NCBI RefSeq assembly: GCF_001577265.1
Contig: NZ_CP014517.1
Location: forward strand, 2,533,001-2,597,000
Source: Variovorax sp. PAMC 28711
Lineage (GTDB): Bacteria; Pseudomonadota; Gammaproteobacteria; Burkholderiales; Burkholderiaceae_C
DNA length: 64,000 nt
Direction of reading: 5' to 3'
Position 1 is the stretch's first letter; every line of letters begins with the position of its first letter. The notes under the pieces were generated by a model that saw only the letters and a list, made by a program, of their open reading frames with translations, was not told the origin of the DNA and did no database searches. Positions 17,739 to 27,397 of the stretch are shown in pieces. Both the position numbers and the translations under genes were made by a program.

Positions 17739-17887
17739 AATGGGCCGAGCCATTGGGCCGTGAAGGCGCCGCGCGGCCCACTCGCCCGGCCGTAGACCAT
17801 TTGCGCTAGACCTTCTTGCGAATAGCCGCGCCGATACCCCCCTCCTAGACTTTCCTGACGAGGTCTGAGAGGCGCGCACGTTCGCGG

Positions 17888-17916
17888 CGTCGGGGCCCGG
17901 TGAGACGGGCCCGACG
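17888..17916 (+). promoter_or_regulatory. Stable GC hairpin in the leader of the CHAT gene
   Basis: CGTCGGGGCCCG (17888-17899) pairs with CGGGCCCGACG (17906-17916) through 11 base pairs with one bulged G and a six-base loop GTGAGA. It ends only a few bases before the Shine-Dalgarno-like GAGGGG and the ATG at 17934. A structure so close to the ribosome site could reduce or regulate translation, or be the remains of a terminator. Nothing T-rich follows it. Confidence 0.5.
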
Positions 17917-17933
17917 GGCAGCGAGGGGATCGA

Positions 17934-20060
17934 ATGGAACGGTTTTCGAGGTTCGGGCGGGCGCGCAAGGTGCGCCCGTGGATCGCCGGCGCACTGGGGT
18001 TCGTCGCTTTCGTTTGCATTCATGCGTCGGCGCAGCCGGCACCCGATGCCGAAGCTGCGGCCAGCAAGCAGGAGCAGGCCCGGCTCGCCGACACCGACAC
18101 GCTGCTGGCGCTCACCAACGACGGCGCGGTGCGCTATGCGCAGGACACGGTCAAGTTGTCGGGCTACCAGTACTGCAGCCAGGCCGTGGCTCTCGCAGAA
18201 GCCGGCGAATTCCGGCAGAGCGTGCGCGCGGCCAGCAAGGCGCTGCACCTGGCCAACGCGACGCGCGACCCCAATCTCCTCGCGATGGCGAACCGCGACC
18301 TCGCCATCGTCTACAGCTACTCCGGCCAGCTCGAGAAGGCCGAGGAATTCGCGCGCGAGGCGTTGCGCCATCCGGCGCGCGATCCGAAGCTCGTGGTCGG
18401 CCCGGTCAACAAGGTGATCGGCGATGTGCAGACCCGGCGGGGCGACTATTCCGGCGCCGTCATCAGCTACGACAAGGCGTTGGCGAACAGCTCCGAGCGC
18501 TACGCGCCGCTGGTCACCTCGTCGCTCGTCAACGCGCTGATCGAGTCGGGCGATGCAGCGCGTGCCCGCCAGCTGATGGGCACGCTGCCGCCGCCCAGGG
18601 ATGCGTCGCTCGCCGCGCAACTCGATCGCACGCGCGCCCGCTTGCTGCTGGCCGAAGACAAGCCGACAGAAGCACGCGACCTGTACCGCCAGCTGACGGC
18701 GCGCCAGGTCGGCACCGACTCCGCCTACTACCAGCTCTGGGCCTGGGACGGCGTCGCGCGAAGCGAACTCGCATTGGGCCAGAAGCAGGCCGCAGCCGAA
18801 GCCGTGGGCCGTGCACTCGGTGGCGTGGACGCGGTGCGCGCGCGCTTTCGCAGCGAAGAATTCAAGATGGGCCTCTTCTCCGATCTGCAGTCGGTGTTCG
18901 AGCGCGGCGTGGGCGTCTACAGCGACGTGGGCGATGCGCGGCAGGCTTTCGAGGTGAGCGAGCGCAGCCGTTCGCGCGCGTTGCTCGACGCGGTTCGCGG
19001 CCGCGCCAGGGTGAGCGACGAGGCTGCCGCCACGGTCGACCTCGCCACCTTGCAGCGCACGCTCAAGGCCGACGAGCGCGTGGTGCAGTTCCATTCGCTG
19101 CCCGAGCGCCTGCAGGTGTGGATCGTGAGCCCGACCGACATCCAGAGCAACAGCATCCCGGTCAAGCGCGACGAGCTCAACGAGCTGGTCGAGGGCTTTC
19201 GCAATTCGGTGGTGCGCGGCCGTCGCAGCGCCATTGCCAATGCCGACAAGCTCGGTGCGGCCCTGCTCGGACCGCTCAGGCTGCAGCCGGGCCAGCGGCT
19301 GATCATCGTGCCGCACGGCCCGCTGCATTACCTGCCGTTCCAGGCGCTGCGCCTGGACGGTCGCTATGTGATCGAGACGCACCCGGTATCGGTCGCGCCG
19401 TCGATGAGCATCGCGGTGCAGTTGGCGCAGCGCTCGCCGCGCGTCGACGGCTCGCTCACCGCTTTCGGCAATCCGCGCATCGAGGACAAGTACGACCTGC
19501 CCGGCGCCGAAACCGAGGTCAAGGAGATCGCCCGTCTCTTCCCGCGCAGCACCGTCTACATGGGGGCCACCGCCACCAAGACACAGTTTCGCGAAGCGGC
19601 GGCGCGCAACCCGCTGATGCACGTCGCCGCGCATGCGGAAGCCGACCAGATCGACCCGCTCTACTCGCGCATCCTGCTGGCCAACGAAGGCGGCAAGCAG
19701 AACTTCCTGGAGGCGCACGAAATCATCGGCATGTCGATGCAAAGCACGGCGCTGGTCACCTTGTCGGCCTGCGAATCGGGGCTCGGCAAGATCGCGCAGG
19801 GCGACGAAGTACTGGGCTTCACACGCTCGTTTTTATCGGCGGGCACGTCGAGCCTGATCTCGTCGCTATGGCCCGTTTCCGACGACGCCACCGAGGCGCT
19901 CATGCGCACGCTGTACAGCGAGTTGTCGAAGGGCCGCGACATCCAGCGTGCCATGCAGGCCGGGCAGCTCGCCGTGCTGAAGGACCCCAAGATGGCACAC
20001 CCGTTTTTCTGGGCCCCGTTCAACCTCATCGGCAATTGGCGCCTCACGGTCGGATCATGA
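17934..20060 (+). CDS. Exported TPR-CHAT (caspase-like) protease
   Basis: 708 aa. A signal peptide (WIAGALGFVAFVCIHASAQP) sends it out of the cytoplasm. Residues about 50-340 hold helical repeats of TPR type (SVRAASKALHLANATRDP, AMANRDLAIVYSYSGQLEKA, EFAREALRHPA). The CHAT domain fills about 410-708: QRLIIVPHGPLHYLPFQALR, ETEVKEIARLFP, the catalytic His in HVAAHAEAD (His567) and the catalytic Cys in VTLSACESGLG (Cys613), then FLSAGTSSLISSLWPVSDDAT. CHAT proteins are caspase/gingipain-clan cysteine peptidases. Its TGA overlaps the TpsB ATG, so peptidase, transporter and adhesin are one operon; processing of the adhesin or transporter is a reasonable inference. Confidence 0.88.
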   Translation: MERFSRFGRARKVRPWIAGALGFVAFVCIHASAQPAPDAEAAASKQEQARLADTDTLLALTNDGAVRYAQDTVKLSGYQYCSQAVALAEAGEFRQSVRAASKALHLANATRDPNLLAMANRDLAIVYSYSGQLEKAEEFAREALRHPARDPKLVVGPVNKVIGDVQTRRGDYSGAVISYDKALANSSERYAPLVTSSLVNALIESGDAARARQLMGTLPPPRDASLAAQLDRTRARLLLAEDKPTEARDLYRQLTARQVGTDSAYYQLWAWDGVARSELALGQKQAAAEAVGRALGGVDAVRARFRSEEFKMGLFSDLQSVFERGVGVYSDVGDARQAFEVSERSRSRALLDAVRGRARVSDEAAATVDLATLQRTLKADERVVQFHSLPERLQVWIVSPTDIQSNSIPVKRDELNELVEGFRNSVVRGRRSAIANADKLGAALLGPLRLQPGQRLIIVPHGPLHYLPFQALRLDGRYVIETHPVSVAPSMSIAVQLAQRSPRVDGSLTAFGNPRIEDKYDLPGAETEVKEIARLFPRSTVYMGATATKTQFREAAARNPLMHVAAHAEADQIDPLYSRILLANEGGKQNFLEAHEIIGMSMQSTALVTLSACESGLGKIAQGDEVLGFTRSFLSAGTSSLISSLWPVSDDATEALMRTLYSELSKGRDIQRAMQAGQLAVLKDPKMAHPFFWAPFNLIGNWRLTVGS

Positions 20061-21742
20061 AGATGCACCCCCCTTCCCCCACCGCCACGGCTGCGCTCAT
20101 GGCCGCTGCCCTGCTCGCCCTGGGCGCGCGCGCGCAGACCGCGGAGCCTGTCACCACGCTGGCGCCCACGCAGGCCCCTTGCGACAGTTGCGGGCGCCCG
20201 ATCGCACAGGCCGCCAGCCAGTCCTTGCCCGTCGCACCGGCGCTGGCGGCCAGCGCCTTTCGCCTGAACGACTTGCGCCTGAACGGCGCGCAGGCGCTCC
20301 CGAGCGATGACCTGAAAGCCATCACGCAACCCTACATCGGGCGCGACGTCACGCTCGGCGACCTCGAAGCCCTGGCACAGGCCATCACCGCGCAGTACCG
20401 GGCGCGCGGCTTCTTCCTGGCGACCGCCATCGTGCCGGTGCAGACCGTGCGCGATGGCATCGTCGAGATCAGCGTGATCGAAGGCCGGCTCGGCAAGGTC
20501 GACGTGACCGTGGCGCCGGATGCCCCGCTCAGTGAAGCGCGTGTGCGCGGCTTCCTCTCTCCGCTGCAACGGGGTGACGCCGTCAACGCGCCGGTGTACG
20601 AGCGCGCGATGCTGCTGCTGTCCGACCAGCCCGGCGTGCGCGTGTCGTCGGGTCTTCAGGAAGGCACGCAGACGGGCACGACCGATCTCTCCGTGGAAGT
20701 CGTGGCCACGCCGCGCTTCAGCTTCGCGGCCGAGGCCGACAACCACGGCACGAAAGAGTCGGGCCGCTACCGGATCGGCGGCACTGCGCGTTGGCTCAGC
20801 CCCTTCGGCATCGGCGACAACCTCGATGCGCGCGTGATGGTCTCGAACGGCAATGCGTTGCAGTTCGGTCGGCTCGCTTACGAAGCGCCCATCGGCACCA
20901 GCGGCTTGCGCGCAGGCGTCGGCATCTCGCGCGTGAGCTACGAGCTGGGGGGCGAGTTCGAGGAGCTCGGCGCGCAAGGCAAGGCCAATGTGCTCGATTT
21001 TTCCCTGAACTACCCGCTGATCCGTCAGCGCCAGCAGAACCTCTTGCTGCGGCTCAGTGCCGATGCGAAGGACCTCACCGACTCGATGGACGCGGTCGAT
21101 TTCGAGTCGCGCAAGCGGGTGAACGGCGTGGGTCTGGGCTGGACCTGGGAGCGGCGCGACGACCTGCTCGGTGGCGGCTACTGGGCCAGCTCCGGCACGC
21201 TGTACCACGGCTCGCTCGCGATTCGGGACGCCCAGAGTCTTGCGTTCGACCAGGCCGTCACCGGCCACCGCACCGAAGGCGGCTTCAGCAAGTTGAGCTT
21301 TCAGCTGTCGCGCCTGCAGGCGGTCGTCCCGAGCCACTCGCTCTATCTGTCGTTGGGCGGCCAGTGGGCCAGCAAGAACCTCGATGCGTCGGAAAAGCTG
21401 TCGCTCGGCGGCGCGCGCGCGGTGCGTGCCTACTCGTCGAGCGAGGCGCTGGTCGACCAGGGGTTGATCGGCACCGTCGAGTGGCGCTGGTCGTTCAACA
21501 ACGAGCTCACGCCTTTCCTGTTCTACGACGCTTCTCGCGGCAAACGCTCGCGCGCCCCGACGCTGTTCGACGAGGCCAACGGCATCAGCCTGCGTGGCTA
21601 CGGCGTGGGCCTGTCATGGTCGCGGCCCGGCAACTTTTCGATCAACGCCACGGTGGCCTGGCGCGACGGCACGCGTCCCGCGCAAAGCGACGGCGGTGGC
21701 CGCAACCCGCGCCTCTACGTGCAGGCACAGAAGAGTTTCTGA
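20057..21742 (+). CDS. ShlB/FhaC/HecB-family outer-membrane transporter (TpsB)
   Basis: 561 aa. After a signal peptide (TAALMAAALLALGARAQ) comes a Cys-containing linker (PCDSCGRPI) and POTRA-type domains (FRLNDLRLNGAQALPSDDLK; LGDLEALAQAITAQYRARGF; IVEISVIEGRLGKVDV). From about residue 225 a 16-strand beta-barrel follows with alternating hydrophobic strands, including the conserved tip region LSLGGARAVRAY. It ends in a Phe (VQAQKSF), as outer-membrane barrels do. It should secrete the downstream TpsA protein across the outer membrane in a two-partner system. It overlaps the CHAT gene by four bases and is 35 bases from the chosen TpsA start. Confidence 0.92.
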   Translation: MKMHPPSPTATAALMAAALLALGARAQTAEPVTTLAPTQAPCDSCGRPIAQAASQSLPVAPALAASAFRLNDLRLNGAQALPSDDLKAITQPYIGRDVTLGDLEALAQAITAQYRARGFFLATAIVPVQTVRDGIVEISVIEGRLGKVDVTVAPDAPLSEARVRGFLSPLQRGDAVNAPVYERAMLLLSDQPGVRVSSGLQEGTQTGTTDLSVEVVATPRFSFAAEADNHGTKESGRYRIGGTARWLSPFGIGDNLDARVMVSNGNALQFGRLAYEAPIGTSGLRAGVGISRVSYELGGEFEELGAQGKANVLDFSLNYPLIRQRQQNLLLRLSADAKDLTDSMDAVDFESRKRVNGVGLGWTWERRDDLLGGGYWASSGTLYHGSLAIRDAQSLAFDQAVTGHRTEGGFSKLSFQLSRLQAVVPSHSLYLSLGGQWASKNLDASEKLSLGGARAVRAYSSSEALVDQGLIGTVEWRWSFNNELTPFLFYDASRGKRSRAPTLFDEANGISLRGYGVGLSWSRPGNFSINATVAWRDGTRPAQSDGGGRNPRLYVQAQKSF

Positions 21743-21777
21743 CCATGGTCTCGACTACCGCTGCAGGAAAGTTCCGT

Positions 21778-24700
21778 ATGAATGCCTCCTCGTCGTCCGT
21801 TTCCGCGCCGCAGCGATCGCACTGGCGGCTGCGGCCATTGGCGCTGTCGCTGGCCTGCATCGGCATGGCGCCTGCCGGCGCGCAGATCCTGCCGACCGTT
21901 CCCACCACGCCCCTGAACGGCGGAGCGGTCACCGTGCGCGCGCCCACTGCGCTCGCGAACGGCGGGCTGGCCATGCGCATCGACCAGACGTCGAATCGCG
22001 CCATCCTCAATTGGCAGACCTTTTCCATCGGTGCACTGGACCGGGTGAACATTGCGCAGCCTGGCGCCACCAGCGTGCTGCTCAATCGCGTGACGGGCGC
22101 GCAAGCCTCCACCATTGCCGGGCAGCTCACCGCCAACGGTCATGTGTTCCTGGTCAATCCGGCAGGCGTGACGTTCGCCAACGGCTCGCAGGTGAGTGTC
22201 GGCGGACTGGTGGCCTCGACGCTGGCCATCAGCAACAGCAACTTCATGGGTGGCGGCGCCGATGTGCCCCTGGGCAAGGGCAGCAGCTTTGCCTTCGAGG
22301 GCGCGGATGCGGGCAGCACCGCGAGCGTGCGGGTGGCGGCCGGCGCGTCGATCGCTGCCGCTTCAGGTGGCACGGTGGCCCTGGTCGGCGCCATCGTGCG
22401 CAACGACGGCAACATCAATGTCGCGCGCGGCTCCATCGGCATGGTTTCGGCCAGCAAGGTCACGATCGATTTCGACGGCGACGGACTCACCGCTTTCAAA
22501 GTCCCGGAGGGCGGACTGACGACTTTCGAGATTGCGAAGTCGAAGGCCGGCGACGATTCGACCACGGCCCAGCTCATGAACACCGGCACGCTCATCGCCG
22601 ATGGTGGGCGCATCGTGATGGTCGGTGCTTCAGAAGTGGTGCAACAGGTCGTGAACCAGAGCGGCACCCTGCAGGCGCGCTCGCTCGAATCGCGCAATGG
22701 CGAAATCCTGCTGTCGGCGGCGGACACGAACATCGTGCGCGTTGGCGGAACGCTCGATGCGACCGGCACGCTGCCCGGCACCCGCGGCGGAAGCATCGCG
22801 CTGACGGGCACGAACCTCGAACTCGGTGGTGCCACGCTCGATGCGAGCGGCCCGGCGGGGGGGGGCACCATCCAGGCCACCACGCGGGGCGCCGGCTTGG
22901 CCCAGTTCGCCGCCAATCAGCTGACGCTGTCTGCGGACAGCACGCTGCGGGCCGATGCCACGGCCGATGGCGCTGGCGGTTCGATCGCGCTTGTGTCGAA
23001 TGGCAAAGTTGCATTGCCGGGGGACGTCGAAGGTCAATCGTCCTCCGGCACGGGCTTCTACCTCGGTGGCAGCTTGTCGGCCCGCGGCGCCGGCGGTGGC
23101 GCTGGCGGGTTGATCGTCACGGACGCCGAAGCGCTGCAGGTGAGCGGCGGCGCACGCATCGACGCGTCTGGCGGCGCCGGGCAGGCCAACGGGCGATGGA
23201 TTGCGAAGAGCACGCACGACCTGTACATCGACCCCGCCTCGCTCGGGACCCCCACGACCATCGATCCCACGACCGGCATCGCCAGCCGCATCAGCGCGGC
23301 GGCCATCGGTCACGCCCTGGAAAAGGGCACCGATGTCACGCTCGAAAGCGACGCGCGCGGACCCGGCAAAGGGCAGCCCAATTTCGGTGTCCAGTTCCTT
23401 GCGGGCGCGGACGTGGTGAAGACGACCGGGCCCGACGCCACGCTCACAGTCGCTTCGGCAGGCAGCATCGCCATGAGCGCGGGCTCGTCGATCCGGTCGA
23501 CGGCCGGCAAGTTGAACGTTGACTTCAACACGGACATCCGCAACACGGGACTGCCCGGGGCCACCGATCCCATGATCGGCGGCGAGACGCAGCCCATCGC
23601 ACGCGCCATCAACCTCGTCGGTGCGAACGTGTTGAGCAACGGCGGCAACATCCGCTTCTACGGGCAAAACAATCCGGAACAGGGGTATGCCGTGGGCGGC
23701 TACGCAGGCACGCACGGCGGAGCGCTCGAGATCGGAGGCGCCTGGACCGAGAGCGGCATCCAGATCCTGCAAAGCACACTGTCGGCCTGTGGCCATCAGG
23801 CCGGTGTCTGCGGACCCGGCAGCGGCAGCATCAGCCTGCGCGGGCAGGGCATCACGCGTCTCGTCGACGAAAGCAATATCGCATCGGGCGCGGGCGTGTT
23901 CACAGCCCTGGACACAACGCTTCTCACCGACGCCGGCACCATCACTCTCGAAGGCCGCGGGGGGCTCGCGGCGGCCGGCACCCTGGTGGCTCTCGGCTCC
24001 ACCCTTCGATCCACCACAGGCAACATTTCGCTGAACGGTTCGAGCAGAGGCTTCGTGGCCGGTGAACCCGTGGGCCTGTCCACCCATGCCACGCTGAACA
24101 ATCCCGGCCTCAGTTTTGCGACCGGCACGTTGGTGCAAGCGGCCATTGTGCAGACCGGTGGCGACGTGCGCATCACCGGCCAGGGCGCCGATCTGACGCT
24201 CGCGGGAGCGGACCTTGAGCGAATGCAGGCGCTCCTCGCCCGCACCGATATCGCGCAGTTCAACGCATCGAATGGCGTCGGCGTCTTGAACAGCAACATC
24301 GCCGCTGGCAAAGGGCGCTCGCTCATGCTGGGCGGCACGGCCGGCAGCGCCGGCTTCGGCACCGCTGACGGCAAGAACGATCCCACGCAAGCAGGCCAGC
24401 GGCCGTACGCCGTGTGGATCGACGGCAACGCGACCACGCAACTGAGCGCGACAGGCGGCACCATCGGCATCGTCGGCGGGGCGGGTGACGTCAGGGTCTA
24501 TCGCAGCGACGACAGTACGCCCTCGGCCGCATTGCTGAACGTCGCAAATTCGACAGGTGCAGGCGGGCGCGTCAGCATCACGGGTCGGAACATCGAACTC
24601 GGCACCATCGGCAACGATGCCGGCGCACCGTTGATCGATGCCAGCGGAAAGGGGCAAGGCGGGCGCATCGAGGTTCTCGGGGCCAACGCAGTCGCGGTCG

Positions 24701-27360
24701 GACCCGGCGTCGCGCTGCGGGCTGACGCCCTGTCGCCGGTCGGCAACGGCGGAACGATCCGCGTGGTGTCCGACGACACGCTGCGTTCGCATGGAACCTA
24801 TTCCGCGCGCGGCGGCAATGCGGGCGGCAACGGCGGTGCCATCGAAACATCGGCACCGCATTTCGATCTTGCCGGCACGCGGGTGGACGCGGCCGCGCCC
24901 GCGGGAACGGCGGGCACCTGGCTCATCGATCCGTACAACGTCACCATCGTCAACGGCGCTGCGGCCGGGACGGCGCCGCTCGATCCGTTCGCGCCGATCA
25001 CCGACTCCACGATTCAGGACGGCGACATCAGCGCCGCGCTCAACGCCGGCACCGACGTGCGCATCACCACCGGCAGCGGCGGCGCCGCCGACCAGGGCGA
25101 CATCTTCATGGACGATGCGCAGATCCTCTACAACGTGGCGACCGGCACGCGCACGCTGACCCTCGATGCGCACCGCAGCGTGCGCTCGAACGGCGGCACG
25201 ACCATCGCATCCGCTGGCGCAGGCGGGCCGCTCAACGTGGTCTTCCATGCCGATGCCAACGGCGCGGCGGCGGGCGTGGGTGGCGGGCAGGTGAGCTACA
25301 GCGGAGACATCTACACGAACGGTGGCAAGGTCACGATGAACGGCGCGTGGACGGCGCCGTACGATCCCTTCGCCCCCGGCGCGGATTGCAGCATCTGCCT
25401 GGATGGCATCACCATCGACACGCGCAGTGGCAATGTGCAGACCGGCCCCGGCATTTTTTCCGGCGGCAACGAAGCGCTCGCGGGCGGCGCGGTGCTGCTC
25501 ACCGGCCGCACCACGAGCCCAACCAATTTTTCTTCGGACGCGTTTCCGGCGGTGCTGATCGATGGCACGGCGATCTCTACGTCGACCGGCAACGTCACGA
25601 TCCTCGGCACCAGCACCAACCAGAGCGGTGTGACGTTGCAAGGCGTCAGGGGGGGCACGGGCGGCGCCGGCATTTTCACGACCAGTGGCAAGGTGTCGAT
25701 CACCGGCATCGGCAGCTTCGTGCCGAGCGGCGCCGACCTGCCGGGCCACGGCGTGGTGATCAACGGCGCGACGGTGCGTAGCGTGGACGGCGACATCGCT
25801 GTGCATGGTTTGCGCCAAGCGGGCGGAACCGAATCGGGTGTCGGCGTGCTGCTCTACAACGGCGCGTTTCTCAACGCGCAGGGGAGCGGCAACATCGACG
25901 TGACCGGCCAGTCCGCGGGCAACGGCGCCGGCGTCGTCATCGCGGCTGCTTCCGGCGGAACGCTCAATGCGCTCCTGCCGGCGGCGCGCATCGACGGCAA
26001 CAACAACGTCGTGCTGCGGGCGAGCAACGACAACCGCACCGATGCGCTGGTCGTCGGCGGTACCGTGCGCGCGGGCAACGTGCTCAACCTGCGTCCGGGC
26101 GGCGTCGATGCGGCGGGCAACGCGGTCGATGCGGCCTTGAACCCGATCACGCTCGGCGGCGCCAGCGCGGCTGGCTTCTCGGTGTCGGCCGACGAGTTCA
26201 CGCGGCTCACGGCAGGCACGGTGGTCGCGGGCAGCAATGCGCAGGTCGGCGACATCAACGTGGTCGGACCGCTCGCCCTCACGTCGCCGCTCACGCTGCA
26301 GAACCAGGGCGGCGCTGGCAGCATCAACCTTGGCGGCACGCTCTCGACACCGCGGCTCGCGCTCCTCGCGGGCGGCAACGTCACTCAGGCGGCGGGCGCG
26401 ACGATCACGGCCGGGGCGCTGCTCGCGCGTGCCAATACCGGCAGCGTGACGCTCACCGATGCGGGCAACAACGTCGGCACGGTGGTCGGCACCGCGGCCG
26501 GTTCCTTCCAGTACGTCGATGCCGACGCGCTCACCATCGGCCCGGTCACGGCCACGACCTTCGATGCGGCCGGCAATTCGCCGCAGACCGATTCGGCCAG
26601 CTCGATGGCGGCCACCAACGTGTTCGTGCGCAATCTGATCGGCGACCTGTCGCTGGCGGCCAACGTGAGCAGCACGGCGGGTATCGACCTGGTGACGGCG
26701 GCGCGCCTGCAGAACATCGGCGGCCACACCCTCGGCGGTGCGCCGTGGCGCGTGTGGGCCGACACCTGGGTTGGCGAAACCCGCGCAGGCCTCGTCGGCT
26801 CGGCGCCCCTGCCGAACTTCTACAACTGCGCGTACGGCGGCTTCTGCGGCGTGACCGTGACGCCGGGCGCCAACCACTTCATCTACCGCCAGCAGCCCGA
26901 TGCGAGCGTGGTGGTGGCCAGCCAGATGCGGCCCTACGGGTTGCCGAACCTGCCGTTCACGTACACGCTGGCCGGCCTGATCCTCGGCGACAGCGGTGCT
27001 GGGTTCAGCGGCGCGCTGAACAGCCCGGCCACCAATTTCAGCTTGCCCGGGCGCTATCCGATCAACGGCACCTTCACGTCCGCAGAAGGCTATCGCGTCA
27101 CCGTCGTGCCGGGAGAACTGCAGATCTCGGCGGCCATCTCGCGGCCCTTGCCCGATGTGTTGCGCGAGCTGCCGACAACCTGGCTCTACGACCGCAACAT
27201 CGGCCAGGCGCCGATCTGCCTGGCGACCGGCCCGCTCGACGGCGACCGCGCCTCGCAGGGCGGGGACCTGCTGGCACGCGAGTGGTCGCGTGTGCGCTCG
27301 CGGCCGAATCTCTTGAATTGCGTGGACACGGAAAAACGGAACGGCTGCGCGGATTTCTGA
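21778..27360 (+). CDS. Filamentous-haemagglutinin-type exoprotein (TpsA) with MBG-like C-terminus
   Basis: 1860 aa. The chosen ATG (MNASSSSVSAPQRSHWRLRP) has AGGAAAG nine bases upstream; an in-frame ATG at 21745 would add 11 residues. A signal peptide ends near PAGAQ. The TPS secretion domain follows: AMRIDQTSNRAILNWQTFSI, NRVTGAQASTIAGQL, HVFLVNPAGVTFANGSQV. The long body is a Gly/Ala/Thr-rich beta-helix of irregular repeats (for example GGSIALTGTNLELGGATLDA). Near the C-terminus MRPYGLPNLPFTYTLAGLI, GDSG and PGRYPINGTFTSAEGYRVTV resemble MBG adhesin repeats. No RGD and no toxin domain are seen, so adhesion or biofilm function is more likely than contact inhibition. It is the substrate of the adjacent TpsB. 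Confidence 0.9.
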   Translation: MNASSSSVSAPQRSHWRLRPLALSLACIGMAPAGAQILPTVPTTPLNGGAVTVRAPTALANGGLAMRIDQTSNRAILNWQTFSIGALDRVNIAQPGATSVLLNRVTGAQASTIAGQLTANGHVFLVNPAGVTFANGSQVSVGGLVASTLAISNSNFMGGGADVPLGKGSSFAFEGADAGSTASVRVAAGASIAAASGGTVALVGAIVRNDGNINVARGSIGMVSASKVTIDFDGDGLTAFKVPEGGLTTFEIAKSKAGDDSTTAQLMNTGTLIADGGRIVMVGASEVVQQVVNQSGTLQARSLESRNGEILLSAADTNIVRVGGTLDATGTLPGTRGGSIALTGTNLELGGATLDASGPAGGGTIQATTRGAGLAQFAANQLTLSADSTLRADATADGAGGSIALVSNGKVALPGDVEGQSSSGTGFYLGGSLSARGAGGGAGGLIVTDAEALQVSGGARIDASGGAGQANGRWIAKSTHDLYIDPASLGTPTTIDPTTGIASRISAAAIGHALEKGTDVTLESDARGPGKGQPNFGVQFLAGADVVKTTGPDATLTVASAGSIAMSAGSSIRSTAGKLNVDFNTDIRNTGLPGATDPMIGGETQPIARAINLVGANVLSNGGNIRFYGQNNPEQGYAVGGYAGTHGGALEIGGAWTESGIQILQSTLSACGHQAGVCGPGSGSISLRGQGITRLVDESNIASGAGVFTALDTTLLTDAGTITLEGRGGLAAAGTLVALGSTLRSTTGNISLNGSSRGFVAGEPVGLSTHATLNNPGLSFATGTLVQAAIVQTGGDVRITGQGADLTLAGADLERMQALLARTDIAQFNASNGVGVLNSNIAAGKGRSLMLGGTAGSAGFGTADGKNDPTQAGQRPYAVWIDGNATTQLSATGGTIGIVGGAGDVRVYRSDDSTPSAALLNVANSTGAGGRVSITGRNIELGTIGNDAGAPLIDASGKGQGGRIEVLGANAVAVGPGVALRADALSPVGNGGTIRVVSDDTLRSHGTYSARGGNAGGNGGAIETSAPHFDLAGTRVDAAAPAGTAGTWLIDPYNVTIVNGAAAGTAPLDPFAPITDSTIQDGDISAALNAGTDVRITTGSGGAADQGDIFMDDAQILYNVATGTRTLTLDAHRSVRSNGGTTIASAGAGGPLNVVFHADANGAAAGVGGGQVSYSGDIYTNGGKVTMNGAWTAPYDPFAPGADCSICLDGITIDTRSGNVQTGPGIFSGGNEALAGGAVLLTGRTTSPTNFSSDAFPAVLIDGTAISTSTGNVTILGTSTNQSGVTLQGVRGGTGGAGIFTTSGKVSITGIGSFVPSGADLPGHGVVINGATVRSVDGDIAVHGLRQAGGTESGVGVLLYNGAFLNAQGSGNIDVTGQSAGNGAGVVIAAASGGTLNALLPAARIDGNNNVVLRASNDNRTDALVVGGTVRAGNVLNLRPGGVDAAGNAVDAALNPITLGGASAAGFSVSADEFTRLTAGTVVAGSNAQVGDINVVGPLALTSPLTLQNQGGAGSINLGGTLSTPRLALLAGGNVTQAAGATITAGALLARANTGSVTLTDAGNNVGTVVGTAAGSFQYVDADALTIGPVTATTFDAAGNSPQTDSASSMAATNVFVRNLIGDLSLAANVSSTAGIDLVTAARLQNIGGHTLGGAPWRVWADTWVGETRAGLVGSAPLPNFYNCAYGGFCGVTVTPGANHFIYRQQPDASVVVASQMRPYGLPNLPFTYTLAGLILGDSGAGFSGALNSPATNFSLPGRYPINGTFTSAEGYRVTVVPGELQISAAISRPLPDVLRELPTTWLYDRNIGQAPICLATGPLDGDRASQGGDLLAREWSRVRSRPNLLNCVDTEKRNGCADF

Positions 27361-27365
27361 GCGGT

Positions 27366-27397
27366 GGTTGGCGCGAGCGTCTGCTTCGCGCTCAACC
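27366..27397. terminator. Hairpin between convergent genes
   Basis: GGTTGGCGCGA (27366-27376) pairs with TCGCGCTCAACC (27386-27397) around a nine-base loop with one bulge. It starts five bases after the TpsA stop and covers the stop of the minus-strand GGDEF gene, so it could end transcripts from both sides. A T-run is lacking on either strand. Confidence 0.4.

Noticed and set aside
10596..17851. TAGACT in front of both vgrG (10596) and CHAT (17846) as a shared -10 box
   Set aside because: No -35 hexamer at a proper distance in either place, and the distances to the start codons differ.
22630..26877. A 1415-aa minus-strand reading frame opposite tpsA
   Set aside because: Its Arg/Ala/Asp-rich composition is typical of the antisense of a Gly/Thr-rich repeat protein; there is no ribosome site or family match.
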